A stretch of DNA of 64,000 bases from Cliona cf. orientalis (GCA_963930775.1 OZ005705.1:5456001-5520000); one strand, 5' to 3'; shown: positions 16,771 to 31,150, numbered from the stretch's first letter. Translations and numbers: made by a program. The notes: a model not told the origin generated them from the sequence alone.

Positions 16771-17304
16771 TCCCTAAGGCTTAAGGGTGTGGCTCCGACA
16801 ATCTATGCGGTATGTATAATATGCCATTGCGCCATGTACCCGGCAATGTAACGCATTGCCCACGCGCACGCCTCCTAGTGGTGACCGCAATGCAATAGCG
16901 TCGTGTATCTATTTATCCGAGATACGGAATCATCAAAATTACAGAGTAATTGCATGGAGCTGTAATTATTAAGTATAGGACATTTTGATTATGAGAGGCA
17001 ATTGTTCCAGAACATAAATTTTTGTAAGGGTGACGTATACTTACATATTTAATTAATCTATACAGTCAAGGATGCAATTGCAACTTTCTTTACAAAGACG
17101 CAATTGCAACTAACCTGGGCCCCTCTGTGTAGCTACAATTGTTGCATGGTACAATACTAATAATTTTATTTAAGAACCCATTCATTCAGAAGCCCATTCA
17201 TAATTTTGCACGTATAAATTAAAAAGCAACAAGTGCAGATCAAAAATTAAAAGCAAGTCGACAGTCCAGGCCATTCATATATAGCTATCAGCTCAGTCAC
17301 ACGT

Positions 17305-19388
<2,084 letters not shown>

Positions 19389-19964
19389 TGTCGAAGCAAC
19401 AGCTCAGGATCGATTGCTAAGGAGAACGTTCACGTCAGCTTAGTTGGTGAATGAACCAAATCAAGAGAGAAGCAGGAACGGCTAGGGATCCAGGGAGAAT
19501 CTTTTAGATCTTGCAAGTCCAGTTGCTGAGGTCTTATTGAGCCAGCCAAAGACCATGTCACCCATCTGCCTGTGGACTTCCTTTTATACTCATCTATATA
19601 GTGCCTCCTCCCACTCCAGCCCTAGCCCAGGCTTTCAACTGCGACTGATAGTTTGGGATTGTTTTTGCTTCATCTAATAAGTAGTGTATTGAATTGAACA
19701 AGTCTCGTCTGAATGCAGTATTTTTCTCCAGACTGATTAAGGTATTACCATAATATTATTAACAATGCCAATAATAAGCATTAATTATAATACAGCTCAC
19801 AGTCAAGCATACATGTATAATAATATTATTATGAGGACTTTGGGAAAAGAATTATAGTAAACTTGCCAAGCAATATTATAATGATATCACTCAATCTATA
19901 GTCATCAGTGTGTGAAAATAGCTATATAGAAAAAATTATCATGTAATACGTAGTGACGACGACC
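19389..19964. promoter_or_regulatory. Divergent spacer, NIDO gene and multi-TM gene
   Basis: The 576 bases between two genes read outward must contain both promoters. No clear TATA box, initiator or named factor site stands out. The palindrome ATAATAATATTATTAT occurs at about 19816. Confidence 0.4.
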
Positions 19965-21653
19965 ATGAATTTGAAGCCAGTGCATTTAATAGTTGTCTTC
20001 TTTATGTTACTAAGTCTTGTAATTCCTGCTCATTCAAATGTAAAGCTAAGCGATAGTAGTAACAGCTATTATGTGCCACCAATAAATGCCTGCAATGACA
20101 GTAATTCCTGTCCAACCTGGTTCTCGTGTAATGCTGCCAAGAAGAAATGTCAGTGTGAAAATGGACACGATATCATTCTCTGTGATAATAGCAGGATGCG
20201 CTCTGCTGTACCTACGTGTCGCTGTCTGACACTGGACTCCAATACTGGGGATATTTTTGCTGGTGCTTGTATTTATTCCTGTGGAGGACATGACCACCAT
20301 AATTACCGCTTATTGCCGCAAAAGTTGAATGCCACAAACTTTCCCATGTGCAGCTCGCTTCACAGGACTGGGATATTGTGCGGTGACTGTGAAAGTAATC
20401 GAAGATCTCCAGTTCTTTCATACAATCTTAGCTGTATAGACTGTCCTCATGCCAATGAGAATTGGTGGAAGTTCTTCCTCTGTGGATTTGGCCCCCTCAC
20501 ACTGTTTTATTTGTTTGTACTCCTCTTTGGCATTAATGTGACGTCTTCACATCTGCATGGTGTGGTGTTCTTCAGTCAGTTGATTTCAATGCCGCAGTAT
20601 GTTCGTGTGTTTCAATTGGTATTACAATCCCATCATGGCCACCCCGTGTTTAATACAGTTACTAAGTTTACTCTTCCCTTTTATAGCATATGGAATCTTG
20701 ATGTTCTCTACTCGATTTTCCCTCATATTTGTCTCAATGTCGACACACTTCAGGCACTTGTCCTAGGGTATGCTATAGCCCTTTATCCACTATTTCTTAT
20801 CTTTGCATCTTATGTGATCATTGCACTCCATGATTACAAGGCACCTTGTATTGTGTACTGCTGGAGGCCGTTTGGTACCTTATTTGGCAGGATGCGTAAG
20901 AAATGGGACATTCGCACCTCTGTAATCGATTCTTTTGCAACGTTTTTTCTCCTGTCCTATGTTAAAATCATGTCTGCCACATTCGACATCCTTGTCTTTA
21001 CAAGAGTTTACAAATTTAACAGCACAGAAACATCTTATAGGCTCTTTTACAATCCCAGTGTTGTATTCTTTGGGAAAAGGCATCTTCCTTATGCTATTGT
21101 TGCACTTTTGATGTGCTTCATATTCACCATTATTCCCACTGTAATTCTCATTGCTTACACTTTCCGATGTTTTCAAAAGCTGCTCTCGATTTTCAATATA
21201 CGGCTCTATCTCCTCCATACATTCATCGACTCTTTCCAAGGCTGCTTTAAGGATGGAACGGAGGAAGAAGATTACGACTGTCGCTGGTTCTCAGCTGTAC
21301 GGCTTCTTCTTCGAGTCGCATGCTACACTGTTTATGCAGTGACACTGGGATCAATGTACTTTGTTTACGCAACTATTGTATTGATTGCAGCTGCTATACT
21401 GTTCATTATCGTCCAGCCCTTTAAGAAAGCAACAGTCAAGTATCCAGTTACTGATAGTGTCTTCATCATTCTTATAGCTCTGCATTATGTGACCTGTGCT
21501 GGCTACAATGTTGGAGTCATGAGGGGTCGTAGACTTCTTTCCATGGAAGTGATAATGCTCGGATTTATATCGGGCTATTTTCCATTGGTGTATGCTCTAT
21601 TTCTCATGCTGCACTGGTTTGTTGTCAAAACTAAAATGTTTAAACGATCGTGA
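19965..21653 (+). CDS. Cys-rich ectodomain multi-TM orphan protein, intronless
   Basis: A single frame of 562 residues from the ATG at 19965. A signal peptide is followed by a Cys-rich ectodomain of about 150 residues with N-glycosylation sites and the knot GILCGDCESN...CIDCP. About eight hydrophobic spans follow. Conserved-looking blocks include FYSIWNLDVLYSIFPHICL, DIRTSVIDSFATFFLLSYVK and LHTFIDSFQGCFKDGTEEED. From memory these match a large uncharacterised family of polytopic proteins expanded in cnidarians and sponges. Topology fits an N-outside receptor or channel-like protein, but no ligand or signalling partner is known to me. The gene is read away from the NIDO gene. It has no intron, as seen for several other membrane genes here. 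Confidence 0.75.
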   Translation: MNLKPVHLIVVFFMLLSLVIPAHSNVKLSDSSNSYYVPPINACNDSNSCPTWFSCNAAKKKCQCENGHDIILCDNSRMRSAVPTCRCLTLDSNTGDIFAGACIYSCGGHDHHNYRLLPQKLNATNFPMCSSLHRTGILCGDCESNRRSPVLSYNLSCIDCPHANENWWKFFLCGFGPLTLFYLFVLLFGINVTSSHLHGVVFFSQLISMPQYVRVFQLVLQSHHGHPVFNTVTKFTLPFYSIWNLDVLYSIFPHICLNVDTLQALVLGYAIALYPLFLIFASYVIIALHDYKAPCIVYCWRPFGTLFGRMRKKWDIRTSVIDSFATFFLLSYVKIMSATFDILVFTRVYKFNSTETSYRLFYNPSVVFFGKRHLPYAIVALLMCFIFTIIPTVILIAYTFRCFQKLLSIFNIRLYLLHTFIDSFQGCFKDGTEEEDYDCRWFSAVRLLLRVACYTVYAVTLGSMYFVYATIVLIAAAILFIIVQPFKKATVKYPVTDSVFIILIALHYVTCAGYNVGVMRGRRLLSMEVIMLGFISGYFPLVYALFLMLHWFVVKTKMFKRS

Positions 21654-21995
21654 TTTTGAATGAAAGGAACAGGTACTGTTAATAATTATTTTCGAGTTGT
21701 AGTCACTAGCTGCCCTATTTCTTATGCTGCATTGGAGTTTGATTTTTATTACGGGTATAATACTTCCTGAGTGAGAAACTGAGTCAAATTTAACAAGTCT
21801 TGGACTCTTGATTTAGATAGCCATTAAGCACTGTTTCATATTATTTTATGTGTTTTTCAAGAATAGAAAACTCGGCTCTTGACTTTATATGGATCTCATA
21901 AAATTATTAATATTAATAACAAGAGGATGCATGCATATGACGTCATATAATACTGTTAGATCAATGGATTTATAATCACATATGAAGTAAAAATA
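21654..21995. other. Convergent 3' spacer
   Basis: The 342 AT-rich bases between converging genes hold both 3' UTRs. A weak echo of the end of the upstream gene (CTGCCCTATTTCTTATGCTG at about 21710, compare 21595) suggests a small local duplication. Nothing else is seen. Confidence 0.5.
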
Positions 21996-24900
21996 CTATG
22001 GCAAAGGATTGGCCAGAGCTTGCTTTAGTTCAGACGTGACTTCACTCAACTCAGCATCTTCAAGAAGGCAGTGGAGTCCTTCCCATGAGAGAGGATAGTA
22101 CTCATGATCAGGAGTGCCATTACATTCATCAAGCCAGTGGCTCAGCACTGGATTGATGCACTCCAGAGGGTTCTCTCGATACGTTGTGCCCCACGCCTGA
22201 AGGACCGGCAGAGGAATCTCAAGAAGACAGCCAATCTCTTTCCACTTCATGCACATCAGTTGTTTCAACTGCAGTCTCCTCCTTCTTCCCTTGATGTCTT
22301 TCCAGTCAATGAGTGTAAGGCTCCTGGTGGATGGGGCAGCTGTTTGTGTCACATAATAATAAATAAGTGTTGCTTTAGATCTGTCAGACTGATAAAGCAA
22401 CAGGCATGCGCTTACAAAGCTTAAGTTCGGGAGACTGGGTACTTCTTGCACCTTTACTGTCACTAGGGTTGCTTGGAGATGAACTGACTAAAATTAAGAG
22501 ACAAGAACAAAAAAAGCATCATTGTATGTGGATCATTGTGGTTAGTTTTAAATTATTGGTACCTGATCTGTAATTAGACGTGATTGGAACTGCTTGAGCA
22601 ACATCAATGGATCTGGTGGAGGGCACACCTGTCCTAATCATATGGGATTGAACTGTGGCTGGATGAGAATTTCAAATGATCATGACCATCAATTAATACT
22701 ACAACTTTCCTTTCAGCAGTGACTTACATTCAATGGAAGTTGCTTGTGTATTACTAATACTGGGGGCTGAAAATTGAAAGATAATAATGCTGGTGTGTTT
22801 ATCAGTATCAAAATAGTATAATTATGTATATTATTATACTCTTTGTCTTACATTCTATGGGTATTGCTGGTGTAGTGCTAGGTGCAGCTAAAATGAAAAA
22901 TGTGATAAATATTTAAATGAGAAAGGTGTACATAATATTGTTATACCTTTAGGAATTCCAAACCAAATAAGGTGGGATGATTGAAGTGTACCAAAACAGT
23001 TTGGGAGCAGGTCACAGCCCCAATACTTTCTGTCACGAGTCAGAGTAGCAGTGTGCTGCTTGACAAGTTGGGGATGGCTCTCAGAGCTCACTGTCGAATG
23101 AGGGCAGAAGAATGTCAATTGCGGTTTCGTCTTCTTGTAGTTGAGTGCAATACAGGCCGCACAGATACCACTGAGTATGCTCTGTTTGATAACTGGTAGA
23201 ATCCCAGCATATTCACTAATAGGCACTTGACTGGCTGTGTCAGCGTGCACTTCAATATAGGAGTTGGAATCGATCACTGTAACCAGACAAGGTGGGCTCG
23301 TGAGGAGTCGAAGTTTGATACAGTTGCGGTATAGGGGCTCCTTAGCATCAAGGAGAAGTTCCCATCCACAGTACCTTATGAGGTGAACAACAAAGCAACA
23401 GAAGACACCAGCACGACGAGAACCATGAGGAAATCGGACCAGGAGTGTTGCTGCTACTGGGGACGTAACTCGATGCTTGTCTAGCTCTGCCTCTGATAGG
23501 GTCAGCATAAGAGCCGGCATTACATAGTGTACTTCTTTGTTATTTGGTTTAGTAGAGTCTTGGTTCACCCACACTGGGGAGGGTATTGGAGCGAATACAA
23601 GGAGCTCAATCAGAAGCTTTGTGAGGTCCTTTTCGGAAAATATGTTGGGGGTGTAATGACAAGAAAATTGTTTCAAAGTCTCACTACTAACTACACCATG
23701 ATCTATAAAGTGCCTCCATTCACCAATTATTGGAGTGGACTGTTTGGCTATGCCTGAATCAGTAGGTTGTCTAAGCAAGTAGCTGTGGTGAACTAACTCG
23801 GAGACCTTATCAAGTGGAATCTGCGAATCCATGAAGACCACATCTGGTAGGACATCAGGAGAGTATTTGATGACATTTAGTTCATTGAAGAACTTCAGCG
23901 CAGCGTCAAATGATTCTTCATTGATACCAAGTAGGTTTGCCATTTCGAGACACTCTGCTCTGCTAAGCACTCCCCTACCTAATTCCTTAGCTAGCTCTTG
24001 AAGCAGTAGCTCCATGATGTACCACCAGATGGGGATTTTCACTTTTCTTCCTCCAGAGTTCTCAACTGCACATCTGATTGTTTGTGCCCTTGCCCTCTCT
24101 GGATCACCTGGATTGAGGGTGTTCAAAGGAATGATCAACTGCTTCGTATCTTGAGAATGAAATACAAGCTGATCGAAGAATTCAGGCTCAAGCATCTCCA
24201 GCAACTTCCTGTTTTTATCATCCAAACTTTCGACATCATTACCAGTCTGATCACATTTGTCATTAGTTTGTTCAGTCCGTGAATGTACTGTTACATCATC
24301 AGATGTTGAGACCACTGATGCAGAACCCCTGCACATGTATTCAAGTTTATCAACATGAGTTCCGACCACTATAATTCTTGGAGGTTTCTCTTGTTTTGAG
24401 TAAGACTGTATGGCATTGACAAGGCTCTGGATTGTGTCTTTGGCAGAGAGTTGTGACCTTTGCACTGCTCCAACACGCTGGCCTTGGTCGTAGTACTCAA
24501 CTGCTTGGACTTCATCGAGCTTATCAGGAAGCCGTAGGACACATAAAGCTGCCGAAATGTGGCACACAAAAAGTGGAAGGAGCTCGTGATACTGAGGCTG
24601 TCCTCCACTGTCGATAAAGTAGACCCATTTAGAACGATGAATTTGGATTTTAGGCTGCAGCTGAGCGGAAGAGACTCTTGTACTACTAGACATACCGGAT
24701 GCATTTTTTATCTTAGTGATGGACTGAATAAGCCTATCCATGATCTTATCAAGAGCTTTCCGACAGGAGCTTGATATTGCTGGTTCAGCTTTAGGTGCTG
24801 AAGCACTTGGATGCTTGCTTTCAGGCTCTGGGTTGAGAATGGGCGGTCTTGCACCAGTCGCTGTAGTTTCTTGACGCTGAGGCTGATTAAGTAATTTACT

Positions 24901-26884
24901 CGCAATCCACGAGAAGATGCCTGGACTGGGTTTAGTTTGTGCAAAATTTGGTTTCACTGTCAGAATCATCCTGGCTACAACATCTATCATCCCTTCATCA
25001 TCGACTTCATTCCACTTTCCTTCAATGTTTTGAATTTTTGTTCCAGAAATTGTTCGGATCTCTATACGAATCGGGGTTTCAGCACAGATTGTACTAGTCC
25101 GTAAGCTGGGAGGTAGTTTGTCTAAGAGTAAGAATTTTAGGTGTGTCTTGCCTACACCTGGCAGTCCAAGGACAATGCACACAAGGACCGCCACTTCGAC
25201 AAACCCTTCCTTCAAAGCTTCATCTAGGAGTTGCTTGGATCTAGTGTCTATAAGAGAAATGTCTATAAGAGAAATGACAAAGCTAGCTATTAAATCATTA
25301 TAAGGCTTGTGGTGCGTCACAATCATAACTATGTATCACACAATTGATAATTAATAATAATATTTTGTGGAATCTAAGCAAGTGATCAATCCATACCATC
25401 ATGTTTCTTCTTCCTAGATTGAAGAAGCTTCAATTTTTCTTCAGCTTCTGAGATCTTCTTCTCCCACAAGGACTTGTCCTTATTATACTGTTCTGCTACC
25501 TCCTTCAGTTTCCCTGTTAGTTCTACCTTTTTCTTGCTGTCACTAGTCAGTTTCAATTCTTCCTCCTTTTCCTATTATGTCACATATTCATACATGATAC
25601 CCATTCAGACTAAGTCTTAGAATTGCATAATGTCATAAATATTAGCTTTTTGCTCCCCCATTGGTGGTGTTGCTGTAAGTATACTGTGTTTTGCAGCTCA
25701 CTTGGAACATTTGACGTATGTAAATAGAAAAGGAATAGACCATGCACTACACTTATTAGCCTTGGTGTGGTTTGTTGTATACAGTTTACCTAAGTATACA
25801 ATTTGAGACCTTTTTGCACAACTGAATGTTGCTAGTGAGCTTAAATCCACAGTAGAGATGCATATAATATGATTATTATTCATTCTTGTATAATAACTGT
25901 ATGTATATGTATACATCACTGTTATGATAGCTATATTATTATATATCATATCACTTACTAGTTCATTTTGTCTTTGTAATCGATGAAAGCCAGCAGCAAC
26001 CTGAATTGTATAAGGATGGATGATTTCTTTTATTGTATATAGCTATCCTAAGTGCGATATACCCTTTTTGATTCTGCCAAACTCTTCCTAGCTTTTGCTA
26101 TGTCCAGCAGCTGAGATACTCTTATTTTGTCCTCATCAGAAAGCACAGATTCATTGGCTCTTCTTTGTCCTAGTTCCTTCACTTCCTGATAGCGTTTAAG
26201 GTTGATCAGTTTTAAGTAAGCTACTACATAATCAGCATGTTCTCTTTTAAAGTTTGTGGTATCTACTTACTTTATTCAACTTTTGCTCCTCTTTCTGAGT
26301 TTACCATAAATATTGAAATGAACTGCATGATCATGGACAATGAGTTATGAAGCTTACCCTTTGTTGATTATACTCCTCCTACATGTGGAATATAATTATA
26401 CATTGCATCATGTTCAGCAGAATAAATATTGAGGCTATATGCACAACCGAGTTATATAGCCCCCTACACCCACTTTCTTGGGATAAATGATAATAATTTT
26501 AGGATTTGCTCATGCACTGATTTAATGATACAATTTGTTTTTAGCTAGCTCTAAGCCTAATATAAGTTGCTTCAAAGTACACTGCAAGAACTTTTATAAC
26601 TAGTTAGCTACTATTCTCTCTGTAATCGCTAGCAATTACATTAAAGTGTTTCCAATTTTCATCTTCACTGTACGTCACCTACATAATAATATTAATATTA
26701 CAAAATAATAATATTAGCAAGGATTCGTAAATATTTCTTGGTTAGTATCTCTCTCCCTCTCCAGCCTCATCAGCTCCTCCCCTGGATTCTACATACCGCT
26801 TATTTTTAAAATTAATACTGTGTTCAAATGATCACTAATTTTGTCTAAGAGACTCACCTTCAACTTGGTGGTGTTAACATCCAT
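21996..26884 (-). CDS. Coiled-coil, GTPase and Death-domain protein (ROCO/NLR-like)
   Basis: Thirteen minus-strand exons keep phase: 26884-26858, 26678-26640, 26378-26358, 26294-26271, 26185-26063, 26000-25959, 25571-25397, 25247-22947, 22887-22852, 22766-22728, 22658-22563, 22487-22416, 22339-21996; 1112 residues. Residues 1-150 are charged helix (KEEEQ/LKEVAEQYNKDK), likely coiled coil. The large exon starts with a Ras-type GTPase: P-loop GLPGVGKT (178-185), G3 DSGGQ (363-367) after an unusually long linker, G4 THVDK (447-451). A Roc-COR-like helical region follows. A Ser/Thr/Pro linker from short exons leads to a C-terminal Death domain (about 1020-1105: MKWKEIGCLLEIP, WLDECNGTP). Death domains bind other Death domains in apoptotic or innate signalling. 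The layout resembles an NLR, but with a Ras-like switch. The 5' small exons are less certain than the rest. Confidence 0.75.
22728..22887 (-). repeat. Two paralogous mini-exons in the Death-protein linker
   Basis: Exons 22887-22852 (36 bases) and 22766-22728 (39 bases) encode similar 12-13-residue units that end T-x-A-x-x-IE (TTPAIPIE, NTQATSIE) and have nearly the same splice borders. They look like an internal exon duplication in the flexible linker before the Death domain. Confidence 0.6.
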
Positions 26885-28601
26885 TTGTACAAATTATTGG
26901 TGTCAATTTCTTGCACCAATGCAACCAAGAATTTGTACGAATTGAAAGTCACTGGTGGGTGATTAGATCTGTTCAGTGTCTCTTTATAATATTTCCTAAA
27001 TATTGGTTACCTATATTATAATATTATTATTATGTTCTAATATACTTTCAAAATGCACTATAAAAGCCAAACTGCTTATTAATACAGAAAAGTAACCATC
27101 AAAAGTGATGCATGGAATTATGTCATCGGATATATCACAAACATAAACTGCTAAAGTTGGGACAAACACTATCTTGATTACTTTCAATTACTATGGAACT
27201 ATACCTACCTGCACACTGTGGATGCAACACAGCCAAGTTGACAGAAAATCCCAAAGATATCGATAATAATTATTCTTCTAAGAGCTTTCAACATGAGAAT
27301 AAAACCTAATTACATTTTATCAACTTGGTACAAGTCTTAGAATAGCACAAGTGCTTTCAGTTGCATAATAATATTATGGTAAACAGCTATAGGGATCAAT
27401 TCATGTGGTGATTTGAGAAACAACAATGAAATTGTATATAGATGCAATCTCATTTTTTTCTTGGAGTTTTCAGCATGGGAATAAAGCATTTAACTGATTT
27501 ATACTCTCTATGGTTATCAATTTGGGATTAACTGCCTCCATAATAATACAAGGTGGTAGCTAGATGGTAATCAAACCCATGCATAGCATGAGAGAACCAA
27601 CCAACCTTATAGCTACTGCACCTTACTGGCTGATTAACAAATAATGTGAGCCTGCATCTATATAGTCTGGAGGACTGACGTCGTGACAGTAATTATTGTG
27701 CCATAATGATACTATTATGTTACAAAATATTTGGCAAATACATACTGAGTCTCAGGCTTGTTGGGATTGCTGGAGACTTTAAACTGTAATTTCATATCTG
27801 TTTCAGTGCACGGTTGTGTGAATTCATGCAAGTGCATGCATGTAGTATATTGGCATTTTTTAAATCTCAGATCCTGACCAACTGATCCCGTTGAAATTAA
27901 GGTCATACTTTAGAGTGTATGCTGGTGATGCACTATAATATTATTATGTGAGCCAATAACATAAGACAACTAAGACTTCCCACCAATGTTGCAGCAATTA
28001 TCTACAGTCTTTGGAGAGCCCCAGAAAGCAACAAAAATTTAATGGCTACTCCCAAAAATTGTGCAAGCATTGTGACATCATAATCACGAGTCTGCAATGA
28101 GGACTCAGAGATCTATTTCTTAATCAAAATACTTGCAACACTTTCCTATTATTATAGTGTGCATGCATGTACTATTATGACGCCATAGCTGTTTACTTGA
28201 TTATACATGCAGTAACTGTGTCCTAGCTGTTGGTGCATGTGTGTGTGTGTGTGTGACTGTGGCAGTATAATATACAGTTGCTAGCCACAGCTTTTCAAGG
28301 TGCCAATATTAGCTATCAACGGCACTGTATATATATACAGTATATTCAGTACTTTTATTGGCTGATGAAGAGCAAATCTTTTTTCATGTTGGTACTTTTA
28401 TTATAATGCATGCATGCATGAAAAAATTCAAATGGGATGCTAAAATATTGAAATCAAAATAAACCTTACTTATGAACTTATCCAAGGCAAACAATCAAAA
28501 CTCAACTTAATAATACTATACTATACATACCGGTAACTAAAATGCAGTGCAATACACATATGCATGATGTATAGTAATTATTATGTTCAATAGTACTAGT
28601 A
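26885..28601. other. AT-rich spacer between Death-domain gene and POT-like gene
   Basis: About 1.7 kb with no supported gene. The left end should contain the promoter of the Death-domain gene, the right end the 3' UTR of the POT-like gene. A tRNA-like SINE fragment lies at 27566-27620 and a GT microsatellite at about 28238-28253. A 63-residue minus-strand open frame (27906-27715) has no recognisable features. Confidence 0.6.
27566..27620 (-). repeat. tRNA-derived SINE fragment
   Basis: Read on the minus strand, TAGCTATAAGGTTGG resembles a tRNA A-box region and GGGTTTGATTACC a B-box, about 24 bases apart. It is similar in layout to the tRNA-like core at 16627-16697 but not the same sequence. 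A degraded SINE head is the likeliest reading. Confidence 0.4.
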
Positions 28602-30242
28602 CTAATTTTCTTGATACATGCGTTCCTCTTCTTGTTCTTCAACAAACGAATACACATCAATCTCTTCATGCTCGTCCCAGTTTTTTCTTATCTTGTAAGC
28701 AACAGCTGTAAAGCAACCCAAACTCAGCAGTGAGATTATCGTTAGCAACAGATAAAAGGAACTGGCACAGCTGAGGCTATGACCGCTGGTGTGGTAATCA
28801 AAAACATACCGAAGACTCAAGGGAAAGCATTCTGTAATTCCATATCGAAAAGTGTAATAAAGTCCAAGCAACATCCCCTTCATGGAGTGGGGTGATTGGA
28901 TGACAATGAATTCAATGAGAGCAATGTGAAAAGTAATTGTAGCAAGGCCAAAAAGAAAGCTTGGGATGAAAACAAAGGCTGAGTTTATACTCAGTGTTGA
29001 ATATTGATATGGTTGTGTAGCATTAATAAACAATGATGGTATACGAAAGCACTCCACGTCAGGATTGGTCGAATGCCTTATGGCGTCAATAACCAGAATA
29101 CTTGCAGTGCAAGCAATATACAGCACTGCTCCCATCCAAATCCTTTTTAACATGCTTGGGATATACTTTTGGAAGCAAGGATAGATGACTAGTTCATGCA
29201 GAGGAATTAAGAGTACCAGCACCACTGTATCACATGATGCTTCAAACAATAATGGAAATGAATTTCGAGTAGATACAGTTCGGCCTCCGATATGTACCAT
29301 TACAAGACTTTGCCAATCATATTGCAAAGTGTAAGTAGCAATGAATACTCCAAAGAGAGAAATGAGTAGAGCGCCAAGTTTCAGCAGTTTCTTGACATTC
29401 TCTACTTCTTCAGCTGTGAACGGACCTCCATATTTGCACATCCCATAATCAAGCCTTGAAGGCCGCTTGTTCTCCCACTGTCCTGAGGTATCGCACTGAA
29501 CAGGCTGCTTGTGCTTCAAAGCAAATTTTATCACATGATAAACTAAGCGATATGGATTTGGAGTACCAGGTTCCCGCACAAACCAGTTGGACATGAAACA
29601 GCTTTTAATTATGATAACAAACGTAAGAAGACTGGCAACTAGCAATGACCACCCAAATAGAACCCAACCAACGTTGTAAAGTGTTCTCGTAAAATAGAAT
29701 GAATAATTTACCCATTCTACTATTGGTGTAGCAGTTTGTTCAACAAAGATGTACCAAAATACAAACGCGCTGAGGTGATCTTTTGGGGCTCCTTGAAGTT
29801 GATCCGTACCAAACTGGATTGCAGTGACCTGGAAAGAGGTGAATCCTATCTGATCAAGCACAGCAAGAACTGTTATGAGGATAGCTACTGGTGTTCCTGA
29901 CACATTTGGCACAATAGCAGTACTTGTATAGGTGAATTTGAATATCTGCGAAGATACCATGGTGACCATGATAACTGTTGCCCACTTTAGCCATAGGCTA
30001 AAGGTGATGATTTTGTGCCTACCAACCCACATATCAGCCAGTAATCCAATTACTGGGTAGGATAAAGCAATACAAATGGTCTGGGCCCAATTTCCATATA
30101 GCTCCGACTTTCCAACTGCAGACGCGAACAGATTAATTGGAGCTAAACCACTGCCTTGCAGCCATAGTGAAATCACTGCGTACCACGCTATGATTACGAT
30201 TGCTTCTTTACTTTTGAGTAATCGCCACCTTCCTATAGCCAT
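28602..30242 (-). CDS. POT/SLC15-like MFS transporter, intronless
   Basis: A single frame of 546 residues from the first in-frame ATG (30242-30240). The open frame runs about 100 bases further upstream without ATG, so an upstream exon is possible. It has about 12 hydrophobic spans. PVIGLLADMWVGRHKIITFS matches the loop 2-3 motif of the proton-coupled oligopeptide transporter family, and FGTDQLQGAPKDHLSAFVF the FGxDQ block. Members import di- and tripeptides or nitrate with protons through the plasma membrane. The family's ExxER proton-coupling motif in helix 1 is not visible (SKEAIVIIAWYAVISLWLQ), so coupling or substrate may differ. The acidic C-terminus is cytosolic by prediction. Like the decarboxylase and the multi-TM gene it lacks introns. 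The POT relationship is my reading of motifs. Confidence 0.7.
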   Translation of the reverse strand: MAIGRWRLLKSKEAIVIIAWYAVISLWLQGSGLAPINLFASAVGKSELYGNWAQTICIALSYPVIGLLADMWVGRHKIITFSLWLKWATVIMVTMVSSQIFKFTYTSTAIVPNVSGTPVAILITVLAVLDQIGFTSFQVTAIQFGTDQLQGAPKDHLSAFVFWYIFVEQTATPIVEWVNYSFYFTRTLYNVGWVLFGWSLLVASLLTFVIIIKSCFMSNWFVREPGTPNPYRLVYHVIKFALKHKQPVQCDTSGQWENKRPSRLDYGMCKYGGPFTAEEVENVKKLLKLGALLISLFGVFIATYTLQYDWQSLVMVHIGGRTVSTRNSFPLLFEASCDTVVLVLLIPLHELVIYPCFQKYIPSMLKRIWMGAVLYIACTASILVIDAIRHSTNPDVECFRIPSLFINATQPYQYSTLSINSAFVFIPSFLFGLATITFHIALIEFIVIQSPHSMKGMLLGLYYTFRYGITECFPLSLRYVFDYHTSGHSLSCASSFYLLLTIISLLSLGCFTAVAYKIRKNWDEHEEIDVYSFVEEQEEERMYQEN

Positions 30243-30938
30243 TGGTACTGAATCGTGAGTGATGTCCTGCGATTTCAAGTGCTCGGATATACCCCAGTAA
30301 ATTAGTCTAAATGTCCGTCCGCTACCGCACGCATGCGTAGACACGAAATTAGCGACGGACGATCTTTACCAACTACCTACGAGAAAATATCTTCTTATTT
30401 GTTGCGACATCAAAGATTTGGAAATTGGAATGAGCTTTAGACTACTATGGCTAGCTATTCTACTCCAATGGTTGCTTCAATCCTATAGACATGATAATAA
30501 TATTATATATATACCGTCTGCGGCCACGCGCATGGCTGCACGCGCATGCGTGATCATGAAAATTAATAGGCAAGAGCTAGTGACGATCCTTACCATGGAT
30601 CATATACCGCGGACAGAACCGTTGACTGAATTAATATGCGTGAAGAAAATATCTTCTTGTTTGTTCCTAACGTGATAGGTAAGAAATATATGTCAAATTC
30701 ACAATTCCTAAAGTATTTTCCAACTCCTGTACTACATTAGCCTCGCATCCAAGCCCTTAGTCTGAGAAGGAGCTGAGGAGAAGGGGTCTGGTTAGCTGTG
30801 AGGGTAGTACTATACATGGTAGCTATGAAATGGGTGGAGGCTACCAGTTGGTTAACCACACCCATTAGACTTCAGTGATGACTGTATCTCTGATTACTGG
30901 ATTAATATGTAAGCGCAGCAGCAGTTGTCGACCTCTCA
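30243..30938. promoter_or_regulatory. Divergent spacer upstream of POT-like gene
   Basis: It contains CpG-rich palindromic patches (GCACGCATGCGTAG at 30328, CGCGCATGCGTG at 30541) and a partial direct repeat: GAAAATATCTTCTT occurs at both 30381 and 30645. A TAGCCTCG-family fragment lies at about 30739. Promoter activity for the minus-strand transporter is inferred. Confidence 0.4.
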
Positions 30939-31150
30939 GTGCCTACAGACACGTTTGGATATATTTTTCAGCCACACCAAGGTACGGTAGCTAATAATTG
31001 TCACCATCTTTACTCATTAGTGAACTGAAAAGGTGACTTGCTGTGGCCTTGAAGCTTAGCGAATAGTTTTGATGATGATTGTGACATATAACTGAAGATA
31101 AGAGCATCATTTTAGCCGATTTTGCCCATGGTCAGCTACCATACCAATAG

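Larger units (their letters stand above)
15402..17304. other. Repeat-rich spacer, decarboxylase to NIDO gene
   Basis: About 1.9 kb with no gene I can support. It holds the foldback element at 15702-15979, the TIR element with a tRNA-like core at 16389-16770, and a G-rich run at about 16516-16526. The remainder is AT-rich without visible structure. Confidence 0.6.

Noticed and set aside
26730..26775. Extra coiled-coil exon of the Death-domain gene (ELMRLERERD-like reading)
   Set aside because: No GT donor follows in a usable position, so it was left out of the exon chain.
27715..27906. 63-residue minus-strand open frame
   Set aside because: No family features, no splice context and no neighbour in phase.
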